A DNA stretch of 64,000 nt from Brevibacterium permense (lineage in GTDB: Bacteria > Actinomycetota > Actinomycetes > Actinomycetales > Brevibacteriaceae), in the NCBI RefSeq assembly GCF_025506275.1, contig NZ_QYCP01000092.1:62001-126000 (forward strand), read 5' to 3'. Made by a program: the position numbers and the translations under genes. Position 1 is the stretch's first letter; every line of letters begins with the position of its first letter. This document shows positions 53,690 through 62,787 of the stretch, one piece after another. The notes beneath the pieces are model-generated. The model was not told where the DNA came from and made no database searches. It saw nothing but the letters and a program-made list of their open reading frames with translations.

Positions 53690-55042
53690 ATGGTGGGGAA
53701 TCTTCCAAGCAATTTCGAGACTTTGTCCGGAATGCACTTCTCTGCGGCCACAGCTGCCTTCCAGATCGAAGGGGCGCGCAGCGCAGATGGTCGCGGCCGC
53801 AGCATCTGGGATGACTTCGTTGACACTCCCGACAACATCCTCGACGGCAGCACCGCCGAACCCGGTCCCGACAGCTACCACCGCCTCGATGATGACGTCG
53901 CGATGCTTGCCGACCTCGGCGTCGACCGGTACCGGTTCTCAATCTCCTGGACCCGTGTCATTCCGCATGCCGGGACGGACGCCTCGGTGAATTCGGCGGG
54001 GCTCGACTACTACGACCGCCTTGTCGACGGACTGCTCGCAGCCGGGATAACACCCGAACCGACGCTCTACCACTGGGACCTGCCGGTCGCGCTCGAGGCG
54101 AACGGCGGATGGCTCAACCGCGACACAGCCCACCGCTTCGGTGACTACACGCAAGTGGTAGCCGGTCGCCTCGGTGACCGCGTCCGTCATTGGTACACGA
54201 TCAACGAACCCGCATCGACATCGCTGCAAGGCTATGCGCTTGGGGAACTGGCCCCCGGACGTACTCTGCTCTTCGATTCCCTGCCCACCGTCCACCACCA
54301 GCTGCTGGCCCACGGGATCTCCGCTCCCATACTGCGCGGGCACGGCGCAGTTCAGGCGGTGCCGACGCTCAACCACAGTCTCGTCCTCCCCGCGTCCGAG
54401 ACTGCCGCCGACCAGGCCGCTGCCGACCTGCTCGATGCGATTCACAACCGCCTCTTCACTGACCCGTTGCTCACGGGACGATATCCCGACCTCAGCACCT
54501 TCGGCGTCGAGCTGCCGGTGGCCGACGGCGATATGGACCTCATCTCCACACCGAACGAGATCTACGGCTTCAACTACTACAACCCGACTACGGTCCGTGC
54601 CTCGGCAGGACCGGTGCCGTTTGAGACGGTGCCCACCCCCGGGGCGCCCGTGACCGGGTTCGGTCCCATGTGGCCGATCCGACCGGATACGATGCGGGAC
54701 TTCCTCATCGACATGGGTCGACGCTACGGGTCCGCACTGCCGCCGATCATCATCACCGAGAACGGAGCGTCGTTCCCCGAACCCGACGCCACGGATACCG
54801 AGATCGTCGATTCCGAGCGGATCGACTATCTGCGTGACCACCTCGGCGCGGTGATCGAAGCGAAAGCAGCGGGTGTGCGCATCGACGGGTACACCGTCTG
54901 GTCGCTGTTGGACAATTTCGAATGGGCTGAGGGATGGAGCCAGCGCTTCGGCCTCGTCCACGTCGATATGAACACCGGAACGCGGACGCCGAAAGCCTCG
55001 TTCCGCTGGTATCGGGATCTCATCTCCGCGGTTCGGTCATGA
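53690..55042 (+). CDS. GH1 beta-glucosidase
   Basis: A 450-residue cytoplasmic retaining glycosidase of family 1, cleaving beta-glucosides such as cellobiose or aryl glucosides. The acid/base is Glu173 in TINEPAS and the nucleophile Glu357 in IITENGASF. FSAATAAFQIEGA is the N-terminal family block, and WSLLDNFEWAEGWSQRFGL the sugar-binding end. It has no signal peptide, so substrate must be imported, most likely by the MFS protein whose start overlaps its stop (ATGA). An own promoter with a leaderless start is predicted. Confidence 0.93.
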   Translation: MVGNLPSNFETLSGMHFSAATAAFQIEGARSADGRGRSIWDDFVDTPDNILDGSTAEPGPDSYHRLDDDVAMLADLGVDRYRFSISWTRVIPHAGTDASVNSAGLDYYDRLVDGLLAAGITPEPTLYHWDLPVALEANGGWLNRDTAHRFGDYTQVVAGRLGDRVRHWYTINEPASTSLQGYALGELAPGRTLLFDSLPTVHHQLLAHGISAPILRGHGAVQAVPTLNHSLVLPASETAADQAAADLLDAIHNRLFTDPLLTGRYPDLSTFGVELPVADGDMDLISTPNEIYGFNYYNPTTVRASAGPVPFETVPTPGAPVTGFGPMWPIRPDTMRDFLIDMGRRYGSALPPIIITENGASFPEPDATDTEIVDSERIDYLRDHLGAVIEAKAAGVRIDGYTVWSLLDNFEWAEGWSQRFGLVHVDMNTGTRTPKASFRWYRDLISAVRS

Positions 55043-56328
55043 GCGCGGTCAGCCCTCCGCCTCACCGAGGCGGTTCCGCTTCGCGAGCACGCGTATCGGT
55101 TGGGTGGATGGTGTGGTTCACGCTCGCCTGGTTGGCGATCTGGACGGTTCAGCTGACACCGATCCAACTCCTGCTGCCGCTTCAGCTCGACACTCAGAGC
55201 GGACACTGGATCGACGGAGTCGTCTGGTCCGGACTCGTCCTCTCGGCCGGGGGCCTGGCCGGAATCGCTGCCGCACCCGTGGCCGGTCGGCTTTCCGACC
55301 GCACCCGGTTGCGGTACGGCCGGAGACGTCCTTGGGCGGTCGGAGGATCGGTGGTCGCGGCACTCGGTCTCGTCCTCACCGGCAGCGCTGAAGGGCCCCT
55401 GTTGGTCGGGGCGGCGTGGGTGGTCACCTCGGTCGGCGTGTCCGCGGCTTCTTCGGCGTTGACTGCGCTCATCGCCGATCAGCTCGATGAGCAGCGCGGT
55501 GCGGCCTCGGCTGCCGCCAGTTCGGCTCAAGCGGTCGGCGTCGTCGTCGGCGTCGCCGCGATCGTGCTGCTGGGTCTGAGCACCGGCGCGTCCTATGCGG
55601 TGCTGGCCTGCTTCATCCTCGTCATCGGCACGGTCACTGCGCTGCTGCTGCCCGATCCGCCGCTGCCGCATGCCGCCGTGCTCGAGTTCCATGCCCGTCG
55701 TGATCTCATCCGGCCGCGAGTGTCCTCACTTGTCGACCCGAGCTTCACCCGGCTGCTCCTCAGCCGCTTCATCGTCAACGTCGGCAATTCGTTCGGAACG
55801 TCGCTGCTGCTGTTCTTCCTGCTCTACGGGATCATGATCCCCGCCGCCAACGCCGAGAACCGCCTGCTCATCCTCATCGTCATCTACACAGTCTTCGTGG
55901 TGGCCGCCTCGATCCTCGTCGGCATGGTCACGGACAGACGAGGCAGCCGACGCTTCTGGGCGGCGATCTCGGCCCTGGTCCAGGCCTGTTCCGGAATCAT
56001 CATCCTCATCAGCCCGAACTTCACCATGACAGCGGTGGCGGCCGGAGTCATGGGGGCCGGATACGGAGCTTATATGGCGGTCAGCCTCGCACTGGCCACG
56101 GACCTTCTGCTCGACCCGGACGACCACGCCCGTGACCTCAGTCTCGTCAACAGTTCCGCGAACCTCGGACAGCTGATCGGTCCGCTCCTGGGTGCCGGGC
56201 TCGTTGCTTTGGTCGGTGGGTTCTGGCTCCTGTTCGCGGCCGCCGCGGTCGTCTCCGTGCTTGGAGCAGGGCTGACGCTGACTGTGCACCCGACACGTGC
56301 CGTGCTGCGGGCTGCGCAGCCGGACTGA
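55039..56328 (+). CDS. MFS sugar transporter partner of the beta-glucosidase
   Basis: A 429-residue membrane protein with about 12 helices. The loop AGRLSDRTRLRYGRRRPW after helix 2 is typical of the glycoside-pentoside-hexuronide/SLC45-like sugar transporters, and a matching loop MVTDRRGSRRF lies mid-protein. The ATG at 55039 overlaps the GH1 stop by 4 bases, so the two act as an import-and-cleave unit for a beta-glucoside. The exact sugar is unknown. Confidence 0.82.
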   Translation: MSAVSPPPHRGGSASRARVSVGWMVWFTLAWLAIWTVQLTPIQLLLPLQLDTQSGHWIDGVVWSGLVLSAGGLAGIAAAPVAGRLSDRTRLRYGRRRPWAVGGSVVAALGLVLTGSAEGPLLVGAAWVVTSVGVSAASSALTALIADQLDEQRGAASAAASSAQAVGVVVGVAAIVLLGLSTGASYAVLACFILVIGTVTALLLPDPPLPHAAVLEFHARRDLIRPRVSSLVDPSFTRLLLSRFIVNVGNSFGTSLLLFFLLYGIMIPAANAENRLLILIVIYTVFVVAASILVGMVTDRRGSRRFWAAISALVQACSGIIILISPNFTMTAVAAGVMGAGYGAYMAVSLALATDLLLDPDDHARDLSLVNSSANLGQLIGPLLGAGLVALVGGFWLLFAAAAVVSVLGAGLTLTVHPTRAVLRAAQPD

Positions 56329-56329
56329 T

Positions 56330-56357
56330 GCCCATCCGACTCGTCGGTCGGATGGGC
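56330..56357. terminator. Bidirectional terminator between the MFS and YdeI-like genes
   Basis: An 11-bp stem GCCCATCCGAC/GTCGGATGGGC with a 6-base loop lies between convergent genes. Confidence 0.7.
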
Positions 56358-56363
56358 CCTGGC

Positions 56364-56906
56364 TCAGGCCAGCCCGAGCAGCTTTCCGCTCTTCGACAAT
56401 TCCGGGTCCGTACATGAGGACAGATCGAAGCAGCAGGGACGACGTTTGCCGGACTCGAGCTTCGAGATTGCGACGTCGACACGGCGTGCCCGTGTATCGG
56501 CGTTCTTCGTGGACTTGATCCAGCGCACCCATTCCCACCGGGCCATCGGCGTGAGTCCGGCCCAGACATCGTCGAGATCACCGGCACCGTCGAAAGCCGC
56601 ACGGAGGTCCGAGGGAACCGTCACCTCCGGCCAGTTCTTCGTCGGAGTCAGGCCGACCTCGATCCCCGCTCCTTCTCTCTTCCCGAGCTTCTCCCACTGG
56701 TCGTCATCGAGACTGATCCAGTGACCTCGACGTCCGTCGGGTTCGATGACAGTGCTGAATTCGGTGCCATCGAGGGTGCCCGTAACTGCGACCTGTCCGC
56801 GTGAGGGCAGCTGATTGCTGGCGTCCTGAGGCAGGCGCAGAATCGGCCGGTCGTAGAGCAGCTCGGCGTTCGCAGTGAAAGTGACGTCGGCAGTCGTGGC
56901 GGTCAT
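56364..56906 (-). CDS. DUF1905/YdeI-family protein
   Basis: A 180-residue cytoplasmic protein. The N-terminal part (to about 95) is a DUF1905 beta-barrel-like domain (FTANAELL ... GLTPTKNWPEVTVP), and the rest is the YdeI/OmpD-associated helical domain (DLRAAFDGAGDLDDVWAGLTPMARWEWVRWI). Such proteins are linked to bacteriocin tolerance in a few bacteria; no mechanism is proven. Single gene, convergent with the sugar transporter. Confidence 0.82.
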   Translation of the reverse strand: MTATTADVTFTANAELLYDRPILRLPQDASNQLPSRGQVAVTGTLDGTEFSTVIEPDGRRGHWISLDDDQWEKLGKREGAGIEVGLTPTKNWPEVTVPSDLRAAFDGAGDLDDVWAGLTPMARWEWVRWIKSTKNADTRARRVDVAISKLESGKRRPCCFDLSSCTDPELSKSGKLLGLA

Positions 56907-57018
56907 GGTGACTCCTCATAGTACGGATGCTCGGGTCGGAACACTCGGCTTCTGGTGAAGCAATGAATTTCACAATAGTGGCACGAGGCGGTGCTGGCTT
57001 CTTGATTCCTGACGTCTT

Positions 57019-58551
57019 TCAGCCGATCGCCCGACCGACCCAATCCGGGCGCTCCATGTCGATCTGTGAGATCCGTTCCGCCACAGTGTAAGGGAAGGGC
57101 ACGACTCGGTCCTCCGCCTGGTCGACGTGGAGGGCCATGATCTCCTCGGTCGATATGAGCCGGTCACCGACGTACATCTCATAGGCCAGGTGCAGCTTCT
57201 TCTCAGCGGCACTCACGAGGTGCGGGACGACGGTGAGCCTGTCGCCGAGGGCTGCCTCGTCGAGGTAGCGGATATGGGATTCGACGGTGTACAGGGACGC
57301 TTTCGCACTTTCCCGGTAGGCGGCATCGAGGCCGAGCTGATCCATCACCTGATCGGTGGCGAAACCGAACACGAGGACGTAGAAGGCTTCGGACATGTGC
57401 CCGTTGTAATCGATCCACTCGGACACGACTCCGGTGCTGTATGACCCGAGTGTCGTCGCCGAGGCGGTCCGCGCCGGCGATGCAGATGCTGGGGGAGCGG
57501 CGGCAGAGGGTGGGGGAGAGACCGCCGGGCCTTCTGGCGACTCACCGCCGACGGAGCCTGCCGTGGTGGTGGCTAACTGGTCGGTGAGTCGACGCAGGGC
57601 GATGATTCCGGCGTCACGATGCGCCACGAGGTCGGCGATGGAGCGATCACCGGCCTCGATGTCACAGCCGGCCACGACATCGTCACGCAGCTGTTGACTG
57701 AGCTCCGGGGCGGTCAGCCGCGTCCACGGAGACTTCAGCGAGGGGCCGAAATGGTCGAGCATATGCGCCATTCCGCCCTCACCGCCGGCGAGGTGGAAGG
57801 TGAGCATCGGTCCCTGGAACGGCCACCGCAGACCGGGGCCATCGGTGATCGAGCGGTCGATCTGCTCGACTGTGGCCTCGCCCTGCTCGACCATGTACAG
57901 GGCCTCGCGCCATTGAGCTTCCTGCAGACGGTTGGCGATGAAGCCGGGGACTTCGCGGTCCATGCGGATGACGGACTTGCCGATATGGCTGAAGAAGCCG
58001 GCGGCCCAGTCGACAGCGGCTGCCGACGTGGACCGGCCCCCGACGACCTCGACCAAGGGGATGAGGTAGGGCGGGTTGAACGGGTGGCCGACGACGAGTC
58101 GTTCGGGGTGGGCCGCCTCGGTGGCCATTTCGGTCATGCTGTATCCCGAGGTCGACGAGCTGACGACGATATTCGGCGAGCACACCTCGTCGATCTGGGC
58201 GAGCAGTCCGCGCTTGAGAGCGAGGTCCTCGGGTGCGGACTCCTGGACGAATCCGGTGCCGGCGAGCGCCTCGGCGAGATCGGTGTGGATCGACCAGGCG
58301 GTGCGGTCGGCTGACTCGACCATGTCGAGTTCGGCCAGGGCCGGCCAAGCCGCATCGAGGAGGCGCGCGAATTTCTCGCCGGCGTCCGGAGCTGGGTCCC
58401 AGATCTTCACCCGGTAGCCCTGTGCGAGGAAGTATGCGGCCCAGCCGCCGCCGATCGTTCCGGCGCCGACGCAGGTGACGGTGTCGATCGCGTCGAAGCC
58501 GAGGAACTCCGGCGTGTCGGGAAGGGGCGCGGCGGGGGTGGAATCGTTCAC
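57019..58551 (-). CDS. L-carnitine dehydrogenase fused to betainyl-CoA thioesterase
   Basis: A 510-residue two-domain enzyme. Residues 20-330 are a 3-hydroxyacyl-CoA dehydrogenase fold with GAGTIG (29-34), HPFNPP and VPGFIANRLQEAQWREALYMVE, matching L-carnitine dehydrogenase. A Pro/Ala/Ser linker (about 345-372) leads to a hot-dog thioesterase domain (WIDYNGHMSEAFYVLVF). The first domain oxidises carnitine to 3-dehydrocarnitine, and the second hydrolyses betainyl-CoA to glycine betaine. This fusion is known from studied carnitine pathways. It overlaps the BKACE gene by 4 bases, which makes the missing middle step. Confidence 0.88.
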   Translation of the reverse strand: MNDSTPAAPLPDTPEFLGFDAIDTVTCVGAGTIGGGWAAYFLAQGYRVKIWDPAPDAGEKFARLLDAAWPALAELDMVESADRTAWSIHTDLAEALAGTGFVQESAPEDLALKRGLLAQIDEVCSPNIVVSSSTSGYSMTEMATEAAHPERLVVGHPFNPPYLIPLVEVVGGRSTSAAAVDWAAGFFSHIGKSVIRMDREVPGFIANRLQEAQWREALYMVEQGEATVEQIDRSITDGPGLRWPFQGPMLTFHLAGGEGGMAHMLDHFGPSLKSPWTRLTAPELSQQLRDDVVAGCDIEAGDRSIADLVAHRDAGIIALRRLTDQLATTTAGSVGGESPEGPAVSPPPSAAAPPASASPARTASATTLGSYSTGVVSEWIDYNGHMSEAFYVLVFGFATDQVMDQLGLDAAYRESAKASLYTVESHIRYLDEAALGDRLTVVPHLVSAAEKKLHLAYEMYVGDRLISTEEIMALHVDQAEDRVVPFPYTVAERISQIDMERPDWVGRAIG

Positions 58552-59459
58552 AGAGCGCCTCCGGTGATGGTCGGTGTCTGCACGCGCAGATCGAGGATCT
58601 CGCGGGCCTCGTCAGGAGTGGCCACGGATGCGCCGAGGCCGGTGATGATGTCGACGGCGCGAGCGGTGAGGTCGGCGTTCGTGGCCTTGACGCCCTTGGA
58701 CATGTAGAGGTTGTCCTCGAGTCCCACGCGGGCATGACCACCGGCGAGGACGGAGTGGGCCACCCACGGCAGCTGGTTGGCACCGATGGCAAATGACGTG
58801 AACTGCGCACCTTTGGGCAGCATGTTCACCATTGCAGCCAACAGGCCAGGATCGGCCGGGGCACCGTAGGGGATGCCCATGCACAGCTGGTACAGGGGCG
58901 GAGCGTCGACGAGTCCCTCCTCGACCAGCACATTGGCGAACCACAGATTGCCGGTGTCGAAGATCTCCATTTCGGGACGCACTCCCAGAGCCTGGATGCG
59001 CTTCGACCCTTCACGGAGCATGTCGGGGGTCGAGACGTAGAGGTTCGAACCTTCTCCGAAGTTGAGGCTGCCGCAGTCGATCGTGCAGATCTCGGGAAGC
59101 AGCTCCTCGACGTGGGGGAGTCGGTCCAGGGCGTTGATGAGATCGGTGCCCGGCATCGTGGTCAGCGGATCCTGCGGATCGATGACGAGGTCGCCGCCCA
59201 TCCCAGCGGTCAGGTTGATGACCGGATCGACATCGGCGGCGCGGACGCGACGAACGACCTCACGGTAGTACGCGACCTCCCGTGAACCCTGTTTCGTCTC
59301 GAGGTCGCGGACATGGATATGGACGACCGACGCCCCGGCGCGGGCCGCAGCAATGGCATCGTTAGCGATCTCTTCGGGGCTGACGGGAACGTGTTCGCTT
59401 TTGCCTGTGGTGTCTCCGGCTCCCGTGACGGCACAGGTGAGGATGACCTTGCGGTTCAA
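58548..59459 (-). CDS. 3-keto acid cleavage enzyme (BKACE), dehydrocarnitine-specific
   Basis: A 303-residue TIM-barrel enzyme of the BKACE (DUF849) family. It condenses a beta-keto acid with acetyl-CoA. Zinc ligands His47 and His49 lie in VVHIHVRD and the Glu in RVGLEDNLYMSKG. Next to carnitine dehydrogenase its substrate is almost surely 3-dehydrocarnitine, giving acetoacetate and betainyl-CoA. It overlaps both neighbours by 4 bases in the operon regulator-BKACE-dehydrogenase/thioesterase. Confidence 0.9.
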   Translation of the reverse strand: MNRKVILTCAVTGAGDTTGKSEHVPVSPEEIANDAIAAARAGASVVHIHVRDLETKQGSREVAYYREVVRRVRAADVDPVINLTAGMGGDLVIDPQDPLTTMPGTDLINALDRLPHVEELLPEICTIDCGSLNFGEGSNLYVSTPDMLREGSKRIQALGVRPEMEIFDTGNLWFANVLVEEGLVDAPPLYQLCMGIPYGAPADPGLLAAMVNMLPKGAQFTSFAIGANQLPWVAHSVLAGGHARVGLEDNLYMSKGVKATNADLTARAVDIITGLGASVATPDEAREILDLRVQTPTITGGAL

Positions 59460-60454
59460 AATGACTCCTTCAGTCGATCGGCGGATGTTGCGGTTGTGGG
59501 TTCTGTGTCGGTCGTGGGTTGTTCTGCGGCGGACGGCGCGGCTGCTGTGCTCGCAGCAGTCGCTTCCCGCGACGGATGCATGATGGCGCGATCGAGATAG
59601 GAGTGGAGACGCTGGGAGAAGACCTCGGTGTCCATCACGCCTGTGAGCACCTTGATGCCGAGTCCGTCGAGGAGGGAGGTCAGCTCGTCGGCCATGGCAC
59701 GTGGATCACCGGCTCGGAAGCAGCCGGTGCGCTGACCGTCCTCGAGCGTCGTCTGGACGGTGCACGACCAGCGTTCGTAGCTGAGCGGATAATTCGACAG
59801 GGCCGAACCTTCGAGGGCCATTCGAGTCCACGTCTGCAGCCAGATCGACCATTCGCCGCGTTCCGTGCGTCCCAGCGGGGACTGCAGCTTCAGCAGACGT
59901 TCGAGTCTCTGTGCGGGGTCCGCGATGTCGTTGAGCCACGCGATCTGACGGTCGAAGGCGAGTTTGACCGAGTAGTCGAGAGCGGCATCGAAGAGCTCGG
60001 CCTTGTTGGCGAAGTAGTAATGGATGCTCGGCGAAGAGACCCCGGACGCAGCCGCGATATCGGCGATGCGCACAGCGTCGAATCCGTACCGGCCGAACAG
60101 CGTCCACGCCGCCTCGGCGATCGTGCGTTTCGGGTTGGCGTCGTCGTCGCTGGCCGCAGCGGCTACTGAGTTCGGCGGAAGCGCGGAGACTTGGGACTCG
60201 TCGCCGAGCAGCCACCGGACTGTCACACCCGTGGCGGTGGCCACGCCGAGGAGCTCATCGGCGGTGAAGCGGCGGCGACCTGACAGTGCCTTGGACAGCT
60301 TCGTCTCGTCGATGCCGATCACCGAGGCGATCTTGCGCTGCTTCAATCCAGACAGCCGGATCGCCTCCCGGACGCGGAGTCCGGTGGCCTCGGAACCCTT
60401 GCCGACCGTGCCGCGGGTATGGTCCCTGGCGTCGTTCGCCTGCCCACCTGTCAT
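59456..60454 (-). CDS. Regulator with XRE-type and TetR-type DNA-binding domains
   Basis: A 332-residue protein with two helix-turn-helix units. Residues about 25-85 form a Cro/CI-like domain (VREAIRLSGLKQRKIASVIGIDETKLSKALSGR). After a short linker, residues 110-156 form a TetR HTH (TIAEAAWTLFGRYGFDAVRIADIAAASGVSSPSIHYYFANK), followed by a BetI-like ligand domain to about 295 and a low-complexity Ala/Thr tail. It heads the carnitine operon, so the ligand is probably carnitine, dehydrocarnitine or betaine. It likely binds the adjacent inverted repeat. Two DNA-binding domains in one chain are unusual. Confidence 0.85.
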   Translation of the reverse strand: MTGGQANDARDHTRGTVGKGSEATGLRVREAIRLSGLKQRKIASVIGIDETKLSKALSGRRRFTADELLGVATATGVTVRWLLGDESQVSALPPNSVAAAASDDDANPKRTIAEAAWTLFGRYGFDAVRIADIAAASGVSSPSIHYYFANKAELFDAALDYSVKLAFDRQIAWLNDIADPAQRLERLLKLQSPLGRTERGEWSIWLQTWTRMALEGSALSNYPLSYERWSCTVQTTLEDGQRTGCFRAGDPRAMADELTSLLDGLGIKVLTGVMDTEVFSQRLHSYLDRAIMHPSREATAASTAAAPSAAEQPTTDTEPTTATSADRLKESF

Positions 60455-60485
60455 GGTGCTGAACCTACCTCAGCAACGAGTCCGT

Positions 60486-60521
60486 TCGCAAGTAAATATG
60501 AATAAGAATCAAAACTTGCGA
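60486..60521. promoter_or_regulatory. Operator candidate for the carnitine regulator
   Basis: TCGCAAGT (60486-60493) and ACTTGCGA (60514-60521) are perfect 8-bp inverted arms 20 bases apart. The interior is AT-rich, unlike the surroundings. It lies 32 bases before the regulator start and could also affect the divergent decarboxylase. Confidence 0.55.
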
Positions 60522-60591
60522 TTAGTGATCGTGGAGAGGACTTCGTGTCGATCCGGATCACCCGAGGCACCACAAATCGGTCCTATGCGGT

Positions 60592-60597
60592 TAGTCT
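60592..60597 (+). promoter_or_regulatory. -10 box of the PLP decarboxylase gene
   Basis: TAGTCT fits TANNNT and predicts a leader of about 45 bases. Confidence 0.4.
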
Positions 60598-60647
60598 CGT
60601 AATCGGTGGGCGATCCCCATCACCATCGACCGCGCCGAGGAGCCCCA

Positions 60648-62021
60648 ATGACCGACAGTCTTCATTCCCGCATGCACGTTGTCTCCGATGAGACCCGAAA
60701 CCTTGTCAACCTCGTGCTCGAGTACTCACGTCGCCGGACTCTGGCCGAGGACACTCCGCTCGACCATCCCACGTCCGAAACCGAGCTGCGTCGACTGGCC
60801 GGCCCCACCGTCACCGAGGAGGGGCTGGGGTCAGCTCGGGCGCTGGCGATCTTCGAACACATCTTCGCTCCCGCCTGCATCTCCACCGACCATCCGAAGT
60901 ACCTCTCGTTCATTCCCAGCGCCCCTACGAAGGCAGCTGTGGCCTTCGACCTCGTCGTCTCTGCCAGTGCTCTCTACGGCGGTTCGTGGCTGGAAGGAGC
61001 CGGCGTCGTCCACGCCGAGAACGAAGTCCTGCGCTGGCTGGCGGGAGAATTCGGGCTGCCCGCAGGAGCCGGGGGAGTCTTCGTCCAAGGCGGCACGATC
61101 GGCAACCTCTCCGCGCTCGTCGCCGCCCGCAACGCACAGAAGGAGAAGCTCGGTGAGACTCGGCCGGGACGCTGGGTCATCGTGTGCAGCGCCGAAGCCC
61201 ATTCCTCGGTCGCCTCCGCAGCCGAGGTCATGGATGTCGAAATCGCCCCGGTGGCCACAGGCGAGGACGGTATCCTGCGACCCGACGGCGTGCGTGAGGC
61301 CTTGCTCGAACATGGGGACGCCGTGATCGCGGTGGTCGCCACCTCGGGGACGACGAACTTCGGCACCATCGATGACATCGCCGGCATCGCCGCTCTCAAG
61401 GACGAATTCGACTTCTGGCTCCACATCGACGGCGCCTACGGTCTGGCCGCGATGCTCTCACCGCAGGCACGCCACAAGTTCGCCGGAGTGGAGAAGGCCG
61501 ATTCGCTCATCGTCGACCCTCACAAATGGCTCTTCGCCCCCTTCGACGCCTGTGCGCTCATCTACCGCGATCCGAATTCGGGGAGGCGAGCGCACACGCA
61601 GAAGGCCGAATATCTCGATACGCTCACCGACGCTCAGGATTGGAGCCCCTCGGACTTCGCCATCCAGCTGACGCGGCGACCGCGTGGGCTGCCGCTGTGG
61701 TATTCGCTGGCCAGCTATGGTGCTGAAACGTATCGGGAGGCGATCGGCCATTCGATCGATCTGGCGCGTGAGATCGCCACGGAGATCAAGCATCGTGAAC
61801 ATCTGCGGCTCGTGCGCGAACCCGAACTCTCGGTCGTCGTGTTCGAGCGCCACGGTTGGCAGCGGTCGGACTATGACGCATGGTCGGATCGTCTGCTCGA
61901 GGATCAGCGCGCCTTCGTCGTCCCGAGTTCGCACCAGGGGCGGCCGAATGCCAGATTCGCGATCGTCAATCCGCTGACGACGTTCGACGATCTCACCGAC
62001 ATCCTCGATTCGATGGAGTGA
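60648..62021 (+). CDS. Group II PLP-dependent decarboxylase
   Basis: A 457-residue enzyme of the aromatic-amino-acid/glutamate decarboxylase group. The PLP Lys is in IVDPHKWLFAPFD, the cofactor-stacking region in EAHSSVASAAEVMDV, and HIDGAYGLAAML gives the Asp that pairs with the ring nitrogen. Glycine-rich FVQGGTIGNLSALVAAR precedes it. The substrate (aromatic amino acid, glutamate, or other) is undecided. The ATG at 60648 has gaggag 5 bases upstream. It is divergent from the carnitine regulator, but a link to carnitine use is not evident. Confidence 0.87.
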   Translation: MTDSLHSRMHVVSDETRNLVNLVLEYSRRRTLAEDTPLDHPTSETELRRLAGPTVTEEGLGSARALAIFEHIFAPACISTDHPKYLSFIPSAPTKAAVAFDLVVSASALYGGSWLEGAGVVHAENEVLRWLAGEFGLPAGAGGVFVQGGTIGNLSALVAARNAQKEKLGETRPGRWVIVCSAEAHSSVASAAEVMDVEIAPVATGEDGILRPDGVREALLEHGDAVIAVVATSGTTNFGTIDDIAGIAALKDEFDFWLHIDGAYGLAAMLSPQARHKFAGVEKADSLIVDPHKWLFAPFDACALIYRDPNSGRRAHTQKAEYLDTLTDAQDWSPSDFAIQLTRRPRGLPLWYSLASYGAETYREAIGHSIDLAREIATEIKHREHLRLVREPELSVVVFERHGWQRSDYDAWSDRLLEDQRAFVVPSSHQGRPNARFAIVNPLTTFDDLTDILDSME

Positions 62022-62091
62022 ATGGAAGCGTTCGGTCCGTCCTTCAGCGAGGTCCTCGAACTTCTGAGGGCCGCACAGAGGTGACGGTCGC

Positions 62092-62787
62092 TCAGTCTTC
62101 GGGGACATCCTCGGCGGCGGTCGTCGGCTTCGACCGGGGACGGAGTTCGACGGTGAAGGCGGGAAGCAGAGCCTGGGTGATCGGGCCGATCCCCAAGGCA
62201 TAGAGCACTGTGCCGACGCCGACGACTCCGCCGAGGAGCCAGCCCACGGCGACTACGCTGACTTCGATGAGGGTGCGCACCAGTCGGATCGAGCGTCCGG
62301 TCACGCGGGAGAGCCCGGTCATCAGCCCATCGCGGGGGCCCGGCCCGAATTGGGAGCCGATGTACATCGCCGAGGCGGCCCCGTTGAGGACGACGCCCGT
62401 GCCCATGAGCGCGATGTTCCATCCGAGTTCTTCGGGCCGGGGCAGGAACAGGCGGGTGAGGTCGAGCGCCGGCCCGACGAGGAGGGCGTTGAGTATTGTG
62501 CCGATCCCCGGCTGCTGGCGCAGCGGGATCCAGATGAGCAGCACGAGGAACGCGAGAATCGTAATGATGGTGCCGAAGGTCAGCGGCACGTGATTCTGAA
62601 TGCCGGAGTGGAGGACGTCCCACGGCATCATGCCCAAGCCGGCGTTGACCATCATCGCCATCGAGGCACCGAAGAGGTAGAGGCCGAGGATCAGCTGGGG
62701 GAGACGCCGCCACAGCCGTCCGCCGCGCAGCTGTGCGATGGGACCGACGTTGGCCAACTGACGCTTCGGGGCTCTCATCTTCGTCAT
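62092..62787 (-). CDS. YczE/YyaS-like integral membrane protein
   Basis: A 231-residue protein with five or six helices. LPQLILGLYLFGASMAMMVNAGLGMMPWDVLHSG is the YczE family signature. Such proteins are found beside MocR-type regulators in many bacteria, and their transport substrate is not firmly known. It is divergent from the MocR-like gene at 62896, and the C-terminal 30 residues are charged and cytoplasmic. Confidence 0.82.
   Translation of the reverse strand: MTKMRAPKRQLANVGPIAQLRGGRLWRRLPQLILGLYLFGASMAMMVNAGLGMMPWDVLHSGIQNHVPLTFGTIITILAFLVLLIWIPLRQQPGIGTILNALLVGPALDLTRLFLPRPEELGWNIALMGTGVVLNGAASAMYIGSQFGPGPRDGLMTGLSRVTGRSIRLVRTLIEVSVVAVGWLLGGVVGVGTVLYALGIGPITQALLPAFTVELRPRSKPTTAAEDVPED

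Noticed and set aside
57019-58551. Two separate genes for carnitine dehydrogenase and thioesterase
   Set aside because: The frame runs without a stop through a Pro/Ala/Ser linker, and this fusion is known in carnitine-degrading bacteria.
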